Virus record (IMG/VR): IMGVR_UViG_3300047666_000477
Span: 1-27,940 of that record
Reading direction: 5' to 3' (one strand)
Source: a virus
DNA: 27,940 bases
The position numbers were made by a program, and so were the translations under genes. The notes under the pieces are model-generated. The model was not told the DNA's origin. It worked only from the letters and a program-made list of their open reading frames with translations, and did no database searches. Shown here one piece after another: positions 14,875-21,976 of the stretch (positions are counted from its first letter, which is position 1; each line of letters opens with the position of its first letter).

Positions 14875-15173
14875 AGGCTTCCCGCCTTTATGTTGTGAGT
14901 GTGGGCGTCCCGCCCGTTGGTTGCGTCTCTCCCCTTGGGGTTAAGATGCTTAGAATAGGTTGAACGCGTGCCAAGTCTTCCTGCCTACCGCTAACATCAT
15001 TCGGATACAGGCCACAGCACGATGATGCACCTTGGCGGGTGGCCCTTGCCGCGCTCATGAGGTGTGACCGGACGGCGTAAAGCCTGTCCCCGTGGCATAG
15101 CCATAAATCACACCACATCAATGCGGCTCATTAAACGCAATTCTTCGCCTCAACAAATAGCATGTTTTGCGGG
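14875..15173 (-). other. Gene-poor 300-base stretch ahead of the terminase genes
   Basis: No convincing gene is seen. It holds a hairpin GGGCG/CGCCC (14903-14915), a weak candidate leftward promoter (TTGTTG 15151-15156, 17-base spacer, TAATGA 15128-15133) and two competing short open frames: 35 codons at 14997-15104 (beginning MAMPRGQALRRPVTPHERGK) and 77 codons at 14888-15121. Neither has a good ribosome site. The location between the early operon and terS suits a late promoter and the packaging site (pac or cos), neither of which can be recognised by eye. Confidence 0.5.
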
Positions 15174-15362
15174 CTAGTCAAGTGTTGGCGTAGGTTCTTC
15201 ACTCGCCAACTTTACAGCCGCGTTAAGCAGCGTGAGTTCGGCACCGATTAAATGTGTCGCGCTTTTCATTTCTTCAGCCCATTGCGCCAAAGCATCAGAT
15301 AAATTTTTAAAGCCTTCCAAATCTAGGATTTTTAGCTCTATTGTTTCGGTGGTTAGTGCCAT
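15174..15362 (-). CDS. Hypothetical 62-aa helical protein
   Basis: Starts MALTTETIELKILDLEGFKN and continues as a single amphipathic helix-rich unit (NLSDALAQWAEEMKSATHL, IGAELTLLNAAVKLAS). AAAAAAGGAAC precedes the ATG. It is one of three consecutive small genes with the same type of leader (15362, 15613, 15838). No family recognised. Last gene of the early operon. Confidence 0.6.
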   Translation of the reverse strand: MALTTETIELKILDLEGFKNLSDALAQWAEEMKSATHLIGAELTLLNAAVKLASEEPTPTLD

Positions 15363-15385
15363 GTCATGTTCCTTTTTTGGGTTGG

Positions 15386-15613
15386 TTACTTCTGACTTGC
15401 TAAGAATTCGTTGACGTCAAACCGCGCCTCTGGAAATAAGTGCTGGTTGAGGTTGTTGAAAGCCGCCATTAATTCGTTTAGCTTTTCTTGCGTCACCTCT
15501 CCAAGCCCCACTTTAAACCCTCCCTTACTTTCAATGAACAGCATCCCGCGCAACACTGAAACTGTTGCAGTGCCTTTGATGTGAAAATGGGCCTCTGTTG
15601 CGTTATCAATCAT
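15386..15613 (-). CDS. Hypothetical 75-aa protein
   Basis: Starts MIDNATEAHFHIKGTATVSV. The first half is beta-like (ATVSVLRGMLFIESKGGFKV), the second helical (TQEKLNELMAAFNNLNQHLF). ACAACAAAGGACC lies upstream of the ATG. No family recognised; the neighbour at 15641 has a similar alternation of short strands and may be a distant relative. Confidence 0.6.
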   Translation of the reverse strand: MIDNATEAHFHIKGTATVSVLRGMLFIESKGGFKVGLGEVTQEKLNELMAAFNNLNQHLFPEARFDVNEFLASQK

Positions 15614-15640
15614 ATTCTTGGTCCTTTGTTGTTGTGTTGG

Positions 15641-15838
15641 TTATTCGTCAAAATGCAACGCGTCTACTCTACCGTTTACAAAGTTCATAGACAAATTAAG
15701 GGACCCCTTGCCATTCCTAACGTGTTGAGCCCCATTGGTGCTTGAGGTGTCTAAAGTGTCATAAGACAACGAAATAGAAGTCAACTCCCCGATATAAACA
15801 CGCTTTCCGTCTTGGTCTTCAATTGTAATCTTACCCAT
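15641..15838 (-). CDS. Hypothetical 65-aa beta-rich protein
   Basis: Starts MGKITIEDQDGKRVYIGELT. Predicted as a small beta sheet (ITIEDQ, RVYIGELTSISLSY, GSLNLSMNFV, RVDALHF). ACAACAAAGGACC precedes the ATG. Not recognised. Confidence 0.6.
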   Translation of the reverse strand: MGKITIEDQDGKRVYIGELTSISLSYDTLDTSSTNGAQHVRNGKGSLNLSMNFVNGRVDALHFDE

Positions 15839-15860
15839 ATCATGGTCCTTTGTTGTTGTA

Positions 15861-16370
15861 CTACGCCGCTAGACAGTCCAGCGCATTGCGTAAAGCCGAT
15901 AGATTGTGCGGCTTGTCGTCTGCCGCCTTGCTGCATTCCGTTTGCAGTAAAGACGTCTTAACGCGCCCTATCCTGTCCCTCATGGCGTAGTATCGTTTAA
16001 ACACTGCCTCGTTGCCGTCGCTTGGATCAAACCCGCCCGATGATACCGCTAGGCACGATTTGCTTTCTGATATGCCAATCTCCTCACGATATGCAGCGTA
16101 GACCTCCGAGAACGTCCGCGCCTCTTGTGCCTGCTGTTCTGTGATTTGCTTAGAAACAAACAACTGCCCGATCATATCGCACGCCAGGTCAACAAATGCT
16201 CCGCCCTTGCTATCCGGTGCCGTCCAGTGTCCGCGCGCTAGGCGTTCATCTGTAGGCCGTGATGTGGGTTGAGTCGCGACTGATACGCCATCACGCACAG
16301 CGGGCCATTCTTGGGGTGTGGCTTTGTTCTGGGCGCGCTTGTTGCGTCTTGCCTGTGATTTGCTGGTCAT
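15861..16370 (-). CDS. Hypothetical protein, possible late regulator by position
   Basis: 169 residues. The first 45 are basic and disordered (SKSQARRNKRAQNKATPQEW); the rest is helical with a clear pattern RGHWTAPDSKGGAFVDLACD, then EARTFSEVYAAYREEIGISE and SKSCLAVSSGGFDPSDG, YYAMRDRIGRVKTSLL and ALRNALDCLAA. I have the impression of a family common in alphaproteobacterial prophages. It lies three genes before the terminase, where lambdoid phages keep their Q-type antiterminator and Gram-positive phages keep RinA-type activators, so a late-gene regulator is a testable guess only. Confidence 0.6.
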   Translation of the reverse strand: MTSKSQARRNKRAQNKATPQEWPAVRDGVSVATQPTSRPTDERLARGHWTAPDSKGGAFVDLACDMIGQLFVSKQITEQQAQEARTFSEVYAAYREEIGISESKSCLAVSSGGFDPSDGNEAVFKRYYAMRDRIGRVKTSLLQTECSKAADDKPHNLSALRNALDCLAA

Positions 16371-16404
16371 GTCTGTCCCTTGGTTCGGGTCATGGTGTGT
16401 CGTC

Positions 16405-16440
16405 GTGGTCCGCGCAAAACGTAACTAAAACGCGGACCAC
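16405..16440. repeat. Perfect 10-bp inverted repeat between two early genes
   Basis: GTGGTCCGCG (16405-16414) and CGCGGACCAC (16431-16440) are exact inverted repeats around a 16-base AT-richer centre that on the minus strand contains CGTTTT twice, 12 bases apart. There is no T-run on either side, so it does not look like an intrinsic terminator. It could be an operator or an RNA hairpin. Confidence 0.5.
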
Positions 16441-16482
16441 TACCAACAAAGGAGGCCCATGACGACCTGTCCTAAGTATGCG

Positions 16483-16659
16483 TTATTCTTCGGACAGGGT
16501 CAAGTGTTTGCCCTCCGTTGGCTTAAACGGTCGTGGCGGCGTCCAGCGCCTCAGATTACCTTTGGTATCCTCACAATAGAACGTGTGGCCTTGCATTGCG
16601 TCCACGGCGTTCTTCAACCGGTGAAAATCCAGAAAGTCTACTTTCATTTTATGAGCCAT
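16483..16659 (-). CDS. Hypothetical 58-aa protein
   Basis: MAHKMKVDFLDFHRLKNAVD start, with the rest basic and aromatic (HTFYCEDTKGNLRRWTPPRP). The start at 16659 is chosen over a much longer in-frame version because GAGGG lies 8 bases upstream and it falls one base beyond the stop of the DUF551-like gene. No family recognised. Confidence 0.6.
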   Translation of the reverse strand: MAHKMKVDFLDFHRLKNAVDAMQGHTFYCEDTKGNLRRWTPPRPFKPTEGKHLTLSEE

Positions 16660-16660
16660 C

Positions 16661-16945
16661 CTATTCGCCCTCCGTTGGCGCTGCGGGTAGGGGCATCCAG
16701 TGTGTAGGTTTCCAGCCATAATACTGTGAGATGGCAAAATGAGATATCCTAAAATCATATGAGTAACTGGTCTCATCATAAAAACATCCAACTGCCATTG
16801 AATATTTATCAGTAGCCAAAAACTGTGTTCCATCCTTAGGTGCAGTCTCAATCGGTTGCCAGCCCGTCATGCCCTCATCGTAATCCCGCATCGCCACCTC
16901 AACAGGATGCACGTCGTCGCCTCGATGGTCGTTGTCGTCGGTCAT
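16661..16945 (-). CDS. DUF551-like protein
   Basis: 94 residues. WQPIETAPKDGTQFLA (about 29-44) and WKPTHWMPLPAAP (about 78-90) are the two conserved ends of DUF551 proteins, small phage and prophage proteins of unknown function ('W.piet.pkdg..vl.......pThWmplP..P'). ATGA overlap with the upstream gene. Function unknown for the family. Confidence 0.8.
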   Translation of the reverse strand: MTDDNDHRGDDVHPVEVAMRDYDEGMTGWQPIETAPKDGTQFLATDKYSMAVGCFYDETSYSYDFRISHFAISQYYGWKPTHWMPLPAAPTEGE

Positions 16946-17343
16946 GGCTTGCGCCCCTTTACTATCTCATAAACGAAAATCGGGTTCTTTGGGCTGTTGC
17001 CCTTGCCTGGATATCTGCGGACCATGCCCTGCTTGATTGCCTCCATTGCACGCTTGACCGCTGTTTCCCTTGCGCAGCCCAATAGCGCTCCAAGTTGCTT
17101 GCTGCTGAGAGGTGGCTTGCCTTCAAGCGCGGCAACCAGTTCTAGGACCTTCAACCGCCACTTTACCGGATCAACAACAGCCGCGCCAAAATGTGCCGTC
17201 ATGTCTTTCGGCATCTTTGCGACGTGCTTGGCCTTACGCTCTGCCTTGAGGATTGCCGCGCCGACTAGGGCTTCAATGGTTGTGGCGTGGGTTGGTACCT
17301 TGAACGCGTTGGCGATTACATGCGGGATTGTGTCGGCGTTCAT
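16942..17343 (-). CDS. Winged-helix-type DNA-binding protein
   Basis: 133 residues. N-terminal half is basic and helical; the C-terminal half looks like a winged helix: VLELVAALEGKPPLSSKQLG, then ALLGCARETAVKRAMEAIKQ (helix-turn-helix) and a basic wing (GMVRRYPGKGNSPKNPIFVY). Probably a transcription regulator or replication-type DNA-binding protein. It overlaps both neighbours by ATGA. Confidence 0.65.
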   Translation of the reverse strand: MNADTIPHVIANAFKVPTHATTIEALVGAAILKAERKAKHVAKMPKDMTAHFGAAVVDPVKWRLKVLELVAALEGKPPLSSKQLGALLGCARETAVKRAMEAIKQGMVRRYPGKGNSPKNPIFVYEIVKGRKP

Positions 17344-17576
17344 GTTGCGCCCCTGCCCTGTAATTGCTGGCTTGCCATGATGTGGTCAATGCCTGGCCTG
17401 TTTAAAAGGTTGTCTGCGACGTTGCCGTGAACTAGCTTCCAGCCTTTGCTCCTGCACGTAAATGATACGGTGCTATATGGGATTCCAGTTTCGTCTGCAA
17501 TCTCTTGCACGGTGCATTCCCAGTTAACCGACGATCCCGCCCGCCAGATTAGAAAGTCGTTTGCTCGTTGTGTCAT
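17340..17576 (-). CDS. Small helix-turn-helix protein
   Basis: 78 residues. CTVQEIADETGIPYSTVSFT followed by CRSKGWKLVHG is a clear helix-turn-helix (about residues 20-47), resembling small phage regulators that recognise DNA through 'IA...gip..tv...crr.gW'. ATGA overlaps on both sides. Target unknown; its position in the mid early operon suits a middle or late regulator. Confidence 0.65.
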   Translation of the reverse strand: MTQRANDFLIWRAGSSVNWECTVQEIADETGIPYSTVSFTCRSKGWKLVHGNVADNLLNRPGIDHIMASQQLQGRGAT

Positions 17577-17755
17577 GCGTCGTCTCCTTCAATGTCGATC
17601 CGGTCCAGTTCCTTGGCTTCGGCTAGGTATGCCTCGGCTAGTTCGTCCCATGCGTCGCATGCCTCGCTTGCTGTTGCTTCCGCATCTGCGTCTAAGGCTT
17701 CATAGACAATGGTTCTGGCTTTAATGTCTGCCAATATCTTTTCAAGTCGCTTCAT
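17573..17755 (-). CDS. Hypothetical acidic 60-aa protein
   Basis: Starts MKRLEKILADIKARTIVYEA. Very acidic after residue 18 (ALDADAEATASEACDAWDEL), helical. Very acidic small phage proteins include DNA mimics, but nothing specific is visible. ATGA overlaps on both sides. Confidence 0.55.
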   Translation of the reverse strand: MKRLEKILADIKARTIVYEALDADAEATASEACDAWDELAEAYLAEAKELDRIDIEGDDA

Positions 17756-18063
17756 GTCTTGTCTCCCTTTGATGTCTTGCGTGCCTCTAGCATTGCGTCG
17801 GCCACCTCATAGGTTTTCCGTGCAAACATTTCTGGCGTGGTTTCGTTAATCAATCTGGTGTCGCCTTGGCAAGTAACCATAACGCCAGCCAAAGCCTGCC
17901 CTGCAAATTCATCGCGCATGGTCATGTCGCTGGCAAGTCCACCGGCTGCTTCAAGGGCGGCACGCTTGTCTGCGGCTTCCCCCAAGAATTGGTTGGCTTT
18001 GGTCTCGGCGCGGGTTAGGTCTGCGCACTCCTGCATCATTTTGGCTGCTGTCTTAGGTGTCAT
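17752..18063 (-). CDS. Phage protein with RD-x-FAGQALAG motif
   Basis: 103 residues. TMRDEFAGQALAGVMVT (about 47-63) followed by a C-terminal KTYEVADAMLEARK is a pattern recurring in small early-region proteins of many prophages; the role is unknown. The N-terminal half is a coiled coil (MMQECADLTRAETKANQFLG, EAADKRAALEAAG). AAAGGATAAGACC precedes the ATG, the same leader as several neighbours. Confidence 0.65.
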   Translation of the reverse strand: MTPKTAAKMMQECADLTRAETKANQFLGEAADKRAALEAAGGLASDMTMRDEFAGQALAGVMVTCQGDTRLINETTPEMFARKTYEVADAMLEARKTSKGDKT

Positions 18064-18096
18064 GGTCTTATCCTTTGTTGGGGTTGGCTGGCTGGG

Positions 18097-18282
18097 TCAC
18101 ATGTGCAGGCGAAATGCTTCGGTTGCGTCAAATGCGATTGATCTGGTCTCATTAGATATCTGTTTAATTACAGAAAGCGTGATTCCATCAAAAACTTCAC
18201 TTTTTATCAAAAATGCAATCATTCTTTTTTCTGCCTCTTGAGCTGCGTCTTGCGCTGTCTTTAGTTTTGTTGCCGCGTCCAT
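18097..18282 (-). CDS. Hypothetical helical 61-aa protein
   Basis: MDAATKLKTAQDAAQEAEKR start. The start at 18282 is preferred to an in-frame ATG at 18342 because it has the recurrent AAAGGATAAGACC leader; the longer form would overlap the zinc-binding gene. N-terminal coiled coil followed by a hydrophobic amphipathic region (MIAFLIKSEVFDGITLSVIK). Not recognised. Confidence 0.6.
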   Translation of the reverse strand: MDAATKLKTAQDAAQEAEKRMIAFLIKSEVFDGITLSVIKQISNETRSIAFDATEAFRLHM

Positions 18283-18317
18283 GGTCTTATCCTTTGTTGG
18301 GGTTGGTGGGCGAGGCT

Positions 18318-18515
18318 TTACCAGCGGCCTAACGCTTGCCATTCGCCCTCTGTTTGGTAGCTGTCTTTTTTATTTTCCTGTAAATCAAAATCCCGCAAGT
18401 CGGGCAGGTGATAGGTGCATGAATGCTTTTGATGTCCCCTAGTATGGGTTGCTCTTTCGCCGCAATAACTGCACCAAGGGCCGCGCTGCTTTGCCTTTAA
18501 CTTTCTAACGGTCAT
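18318..18515 (-). CDS. Small putative zinc-binding protein
   Basis: 65 residues. WCSYCGERATHTRGHQKHSC contains C15-x2-C18, H24, H28 and C33, with H36 beyond, a likely zinc site in a small finger or treble-clef-like protein. Basic N-terminus (MTVRKLKAKQR). The recurrent AAAGGATAAGGCC leader precedes the ATG. Might bind nucleic acid. It neighbours two nucleases of the same class. Confidence 0.6.
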   Translation of the reverse strand: MTVRKLKAKQRGPWCSYCGERATHTRGHQKHSCTYHLPDLRDFDLQENKKDSYQTEGEWQALGRW

Positions 18516-18602
18516 GGCCTTATCCTTTGTTTGCTTCTATCCTCACACTAAGTCTAGTTGATTCCCATAGCAAGCCCTAATTCGGATATAACAGAATAAT
18601 AA

Positions 18603-18995
18603 TCACGGGGTCAGGGTGGCGAAATGCTCAAACACGACGTATTGCGTCCGGCGTATCGCGTGCAGCAAGTATTGGTTGCTAACTTCATCCTCTCGCGCGT
18701 GGCAATCGCTGCAACCATGATATGCCCACCAGTCGTGCGGCTTTTGATTGGCCCCCGCGCCCGCCCTGCGCCTGACGTGACAGAGAACCGTTGTTTCGTT
18801 GTCGCCATTGCACCAAGGCCCTTGCATCTGGCACGGTTGGCCCTTGGCAAATTTACGTAGTTTTTCTGACACAAACATCTTGCCAGGTTCGCACACGTCT
18901 TTAGGCTTGGTGTTGCGCTTCATTTGCTTGCGGGGTGCCTTAGGTGGTGTCTGGCCTTTTTGGTACGCTGGGCGTCCTGTGTTGATCTGGCTCAT
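18603..18995 (-). CDS. YbcO-type (DUF1364) nuclease
   Basis: 130 residues. From 45 on: LRKFAKGQPCQMQGPWCNG, then ETTVLCHVRRRAGAG, QKPHDWWAYHGCSDCHARED. Cys55 and Cys62, His73 and the C-x2-C-H cluster (Cys95, Cys98, His99) are the DUF1364 hallmark, a lambdoid 'YbcO' nuclease with an HNH-like metal site. Probable role: recombination or DNA branch processing beside NinB and ERF. The N-terminus (residues 1-35) is basic. Its upstream neighbour, an HNH protein, overlaps by ATGA. Confidence 0.85.
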   Translation of the reverse strand: MSQINTGRPAYQKGQTPPKAPRKQMKRNTKPKDVCEPGKMFVSEKLRKFAKGQPCQMQGPWCNGDNETTVLCHVRRRAGAGANQKPHDWWAYHGCSDCHAREDEVSNQYLLHAIRRTQYVVFEHFATLTP

Positions 18996-19414
18996 GTGGT
19001 CTCCTTTGGCACGCCCGCCTTCTCAAAGTAGAAAATCACTGGATCGTCGCTAACCCTTATCACGCCCATTCGAACGCCCGCCCGAAAGATTGGCTTTTCG
19101 CGCGCAACAATTTCCGCAGAACGCTTAAGCAGGTCGCGCCAGCCTTCCAGGCTATAGCCGCCTTTGCTGTTGTTGCATTGTGGGCAAGTCGGCATCATGT
19201 TGCCAACAACATTTCTTTCTGGGTTCATCATGCGGCGTTCGCTGACAGGCAATGGATTGCCACCTACATCATTTATTAATCGGGTCACTGGCGCAATATG
19301 GTCCGCCTGCATTTTCACCAACACCTCGCCGCAATACCCGCAGCGCCCGTCAAATTTATCTCGCAAGGTTGCGCGCTGGGCCTTTGACCCTTTCCAAACT
19401 TCGTTACCGCTCAT
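18992..19414 (-). CDS. HNH endonuclease
   Basis: 140 residues. C25-x2-C28 (GRCGYCGE), QADHIAPVTR (DH at 38-39), NPERNVVGNMMPTCPQCNNS with C77-x2-C80 and the trailing N and K (residues 81-84) give a complete zinc-finger HNH motif. It sits between YbcO-type nuclease and NinB, so a DNA-metabolic role rather than a homing role is likely, but a homing HNH cannot be excluded. ATGA overlaps with both neighbours. Confidence 0.88.
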   Translation of the reverse strand: MSGNEVWKGSKAQRATLRDKFDGRCGYCGEVLVKMQADHIAPVTRLINDVGGNPLPVSERRMMNPERNVVGNMMPTCPQCNNSKGGYSLEGWRDLLKRSAEIVAREKPIFRAGVRMGVIRVSDDPVIFYFEKAGVPKETT

Positions 19415-19839
19415 CTGTTACCCTCTGGGTCTGTCAATCTAAAGCCTTTGCTTCGATATGCTTGGCTCATTGCTTCCATGTATTCCGATAATTCTGGCAC
19501 TGACATGCCGCTCGACACGTAGAACACGCCAGACGTTAGCGCCCTGCATTGCTGCTCATAGTCCAATATCGCGCCGGTTCTAACCCACACCCAAGCCCAT
19601 TGGGGGTCACGCATCTTGATCGCCAGCGCGTATTCGTTATGGCACTCGCCCTTGACCTGCATGGCGGTCCTGTCGCCTTTTTGCTTGGCGATTTCTCCAA
19701 ACCATTTGTGCAGCAATGCGTTTTGGTCAAGCGTGCGCACCTTCCCTTCCTTGAATGTCAGGGTGAAAGGTACCGGCAAGCCCTCCACCCATTCCGCCAA
19801 TCGCCCTGCCTGTTCGGGCGTTACGGCTGATCGCATCAC
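19411..19839 (-). CDS. ninB: NinB/Orf-like recombination mediator
   Basis: 142 residues. RTLDQNALLHKWFGEIA (35-51) is the key NinB element, preceded by LPVPFTLTFKEGKV; the central VKGECHNEYALAIKMRDP and C-terminal EYMEAMSQAYRSKGFRLT fit the family. Lambda NinB (Orf) is a recombination mediator that binds ssDNA and SSB and can replace RecFOR. Here it lies in one operon with an ERF annealing protein and SSB, forming a coherent recombination set. ATGA overlap with the HNH gene. Confidence 0.85.
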   Translation of the reverse strand: MMRSAVTPEQAGRLAEWVEGLPVPFTLTFKEGKVRTLDQNALLHKWFGEIAKQKGDRTAMQVKGECHNEYALAIKMRDPQWAWVWVRTGAILDYEQQCRALTSGVFYVSSGMSVPELSEYMEAMSQAYRSKGFRLTDPEGNR

Positions 19840-20711
19840 GTCATGCCCTCCGCTTCCATAATCGCGCGGCCTATTAGTTCGGGGATTTGCGGGACGACGG
19901 CGTTGCCTAATCCTTTAAGTCGGTCCACCCGCTGGGGAACCCCATTAGCCACTCGACCCACGTCGGGTTCAATGCTCCATTCTCTAGCGACACGGACTGC
20001 CCCAAGGATACTTGCTTGCCTATTGCTAGTCGGCGTTGCACTGACGGGTTGCTCAAGTTTCCCCTGTCCCTGTTGTCGCTGGCTTGCGGCGTCGGCCACA
20101 AACTCCGCGCCACCACGCTTTCCAGATTTGGAAACTTGTCGTTTACTCGGTTGCCTATGTTCTCCGCTGCCATTGCGCTGCAACTGCGTGGGGTAGGCAA
20201 TAATCCAGACCCTTTCGCGACGATGGGGAGCGCCCACGGCTGCCGCAGGTATGTTTTCCCATTCCGCATCATACCCGCACTCGGCCAAGTCTCCGAGAAT
20301 TGAGCCAAACCATCCCCCTCGTTGTTCACTTGGGCCACTAAGCAACGCTGCGACGTTCTCCACGATGACGTAGCGGGGTGCCAATTCGCCAATAAGTCGG
20401 ACGATTTCGGACCAAAGGCCGCTGCGGGTGCCTTCCCCAATGCCTGCTTGCCTTCCAGCAACGCTAATGTCTTGGCACGGGAATCCCCCTGTAATGACAT
20501 CAACGGAAATTCCGTCGCGTCTAAGAATGTCGCCTGTGAGTTTGGTAACGTCTTCATAGCAAGGCACCTCCGGCCAATGTTTTGCAAGCACCTTGCGCGG
20601 GAATGGTTCAATTTCGCAGAACGCCACTGTTTCAAACCCGCCTGCGCGATCAAGGCCAAGGCTAAAGCCCCCGATTCCGCTGAACAGGTCAAGGACTTTT
20701 AGCTTGGTCAT
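19836..20711 (-). CDS. DNA cytosine-5 methyltransferase
   Basis: 291 residues. Motif I DLFSGIGGFS (8-17), catalytic GGFPCQDIS with Cys79, ENV at 118-120, RRERVWI (164-170), and GLGNAVVPQ near 267-275. Residues about 175-265 form the target-recognition region. The start at 20711 is chosen because GGAGGTGAC lies immediately upstream and it overlaps the ERF stop by ATGA; an upstream in-frame ATG is an artefact of the ERF region. No cognate restriction enzyme is seen, so it is a solitary enzyme, probably an anti-restriction or epigenetic modifier of phage DNA. Confidence 0.93.
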   Translation of the reverse strand: MTKLKVLDLFSGIGGFSLGLDRAGGFETVAFCEIEPFPRKVLAKHWPEVPCYEDVTKLTGDILRRDGISVDVITGGFPCQDISVAGRQAGIGEGTRSGLWSEIVRLIGELAPRYVIVENVAALLSGPSEQRGGWFGSILGDLAECGYDAEWENIPAAAVGAPHRRERVWIIAYPTQLQRNGSGEHRQPSKRQVSKSGKRGGAEFVADAASQRQQGQGKLEQPVSATPTSNRQASILGAVRVAREWSIEPDVGRVANGVPQRVDRLKGLGNAVVPQIPELIGRAIMEAEGMT

Positions 20712-21301
20712 GTCACCTCCGCCAGTTCGCCCTTGCGCTTTTCCTTTGCAGCAATGACGCGCTTGTCTGCGCTTACGGCTTTTTCGTTTCTGGCAAGTTC
20801 GCCCCAATATTCTCCAAGACCTCCAAGGGTGGTTTCTGTTTCAATCATGCGGATAGCTGCCGCTGTTGCCGCTTGGTGCAAGGCGGGGTCTACGCGGCTG
20901 TGTTCAATGCTGTCGTGGTCCGCGTCGTCGCCTGTCTCCAAGCCAAGCGCCTTAAGCAGCGCATACTTGACCGCGTAGGATTGCGCTTTTCCTGGCCCCT
21001 TGTCCTGCGTGTCAATGCCATGCCCGCAGCTTTCCACGTCAATGAAGTCTTGCGGGTCGTCAATGTTGGCAAAACGCACAGTCATATTGCATTCGGTCCG
21101 GTTGCCGTTCTGCGCGGTGTCGCATCGGATAGGGTAGTAAATTACGCCATTGGCAAGCAACGCGGGCCGAACCTTGGCAGTTACCTTGTCGTGGGAAACA
21201 ATCTTGTATTGCATCCCCTGTTTGGTTTCCTTCTGAATATAGGTGACTTCGCGCATAACTGCGGCCATGCGCTGGTGCAGGTTCAAAATTGGGTCGTTCA
21301 T
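20708..21301 (-). CDS. erf: ERF family single-strand annealing protein
   Basis: 197 residues. The core is IDTQDKGPGKAQSYAVKY (about 96-113) followed by ALLKALGLETGDDAD (114-128), a close fit to the ERF superfamily signature ('D.DKG.gKA.TYA.KY.Ll..f.i.t.dd.D'). The N-terminal half (MREVTYIQKETKQGMQYKIV, VRPALLANGVIYYP) also fits. It anneals complementary single strands during phage recombination. Together with SSB, NinB and nucleases it makes the phage's recombination module. ATGA overlap with the upstream small gene. Confidence 0.9.
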   Translation of the reverse strand: MNDPILNLHQRMAAVMREVTYIQKETKQGMQYKIVSHDKVTAKVRPALLANGVIYYPIRCDTAQNGNRTECNMTVRFANIDDPQDFIDVESCGHGIDTQDKGPGKAQSYAVKYALLKALGLETGDDADHDSIEHSRVDPALHQAATAAAIRMIETETTLGGLGEYWGELARNEKAVSADKRVIAAKEKRKGELAEVT

Positions 21302-21510
21302 GCCGATACCCCCAAAGATAATGGTTCAAGGCCAGCCGCACGCAGATTGTCACGCGCTACAATCCATCTAGCACCGCACGCCGCAGATGTCCCCGCCGAA
21401 CGTGTCGCCTTGATCCGCTGATCGTGTTCCGAGTCTTTGTTAGATGAATACACGTTGCACCCATGCGCCATAATTCTGGCCGCTAGTTCCGCCTTGCGCA
21501 AACAGTTCAT
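21298..21510 (-). CDS. Hypothetical 70-aa protein upstream of ERF
   Basis: Starts MNCLRKAELAARIMAHGCNV. Residues look like 'ArimahGcnvyssn', then GARWIVARDNLRAAG. It overlaps the ERF gene and its upstream neighbour by ATGA. Not recognised. Confidence 0.6.
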   Translation of the reverse strand: MNCLRKAELAARIMAHGCNVYSSNKDSEHDQRIKATRSAGTSAACGARWIVARDNLRAAGLEPLSLGVSA

Positions 21511-21683
21511 GCCGCTACCCCTTCGCGCAGATCAAAGTCAACGCCAACGGCTGTGAATGCGTCACGTAGCAGCGTCACAGCGTGCTGGGGAATGTTGGGC
21601 GTGTCGGGGTTGTCTATGTCTGCGGCGTATGCGTCTAAGACTGCGCCGAGGTATGTAACGGGGTTTGGGTGTGGGTTTGTCAT
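21507..21683 (-). CDS. Hypothetical 58-aa protein
   Basis: MTNPHPNPVTYLGAVLDAYA start, ending DLREGVAA. It is a small acidic helix-rich protein (DIDNPDTPNIPQHAVTLLRD). CAAAGGAACC lies upstream; a dead-end ATG (ATGACATGA) lies 5 bases before the true start. ATGA overlap with the 70-aa gene. Not recognised. Confidence 0.6.
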   Translation of the reverse strand: MTNPHPNPVTYLGAVLDAYAADIDNPDTPNIPQHAVTLLRDAFTAVGVDFDLREGVAA

Positions 21684-21713
21684 GTCATGGTTCCTTTGGT
21701 GTTGTGGGGGTTA

Positions 21714-21950
21714 CTAGAACAAATCCATTGCGGCTTTAAGAGCGCGAGCGGGCGCTGTTGCAATTTCAATGCAGCTTTGACAAGGCTCTATAAACGTCAC
21801 GCTATCGCCTGTCCCGTGAGGCCGTGTGTCTTTTGATGTCTTCTCTGCCTTTTCTGCTACCTGCACGCCCCGTTTAAGCCGCAACAGGTTGCCGCATTCA
21901 GAGCAGTGCAGACGATGGGAAAAAACGGCGGCTGTAATTAAACCTGTCAT
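21714..21950 (-). CDS. Putative zinc-ribbon protein
   Basis: 78 residues. LHCSECGNLLR (C-x2-C) and EPCQSCIE (C-x2-C) are separated by about 37 residues, which suggests one zinc-ribbon site. The linker is charged and flexible. AAGGGAG precedes the ATG. A nucleic-acid or protein-interaction role is likely; no specific function visible. Confidence 0.6.
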   Translation of the reverse strand: MTGLITAAVFSHRLHCSECGNLLRLKRGVQVAEKAEKTSKDTRPHGTGDSVTFIEPCQSCIEIATAPARALKAAMDLF

Positions 21951-21976
21951 GTTTATGGCTCCCTTGATACGTTAAA

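Noticed and set aside
14888-15121. 77-codon leftward ORF in the terminase-proximal gap
   Set aside because: No ribosome site, odd composition (many Cys, Trp, Arg clusters) and a competing short frame on the same strand; described as part of the noncoding stretch.
16459-16707. Rightward ORF with a very good AAAGGAGG site
   Set aside because: It runs antisense through the gene at 16483-16659 and into the DUF551-like gene, and its protein has no sensible pattern. The leader may be a relic of a removed rightward gene.
18992-19414. HNH gene as a group I intron or homing element
   Set aside because: It is joined to both neighbours by ATGA overlaps and interrupts no gene, so a homing insertion is not supported.
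19907-20692. 261-codon leftward ORF inside the methyltransferase gene
   Set aside because: Other frame of the methyltransferase, which has all catalytic motifs and the correct ribosome site.
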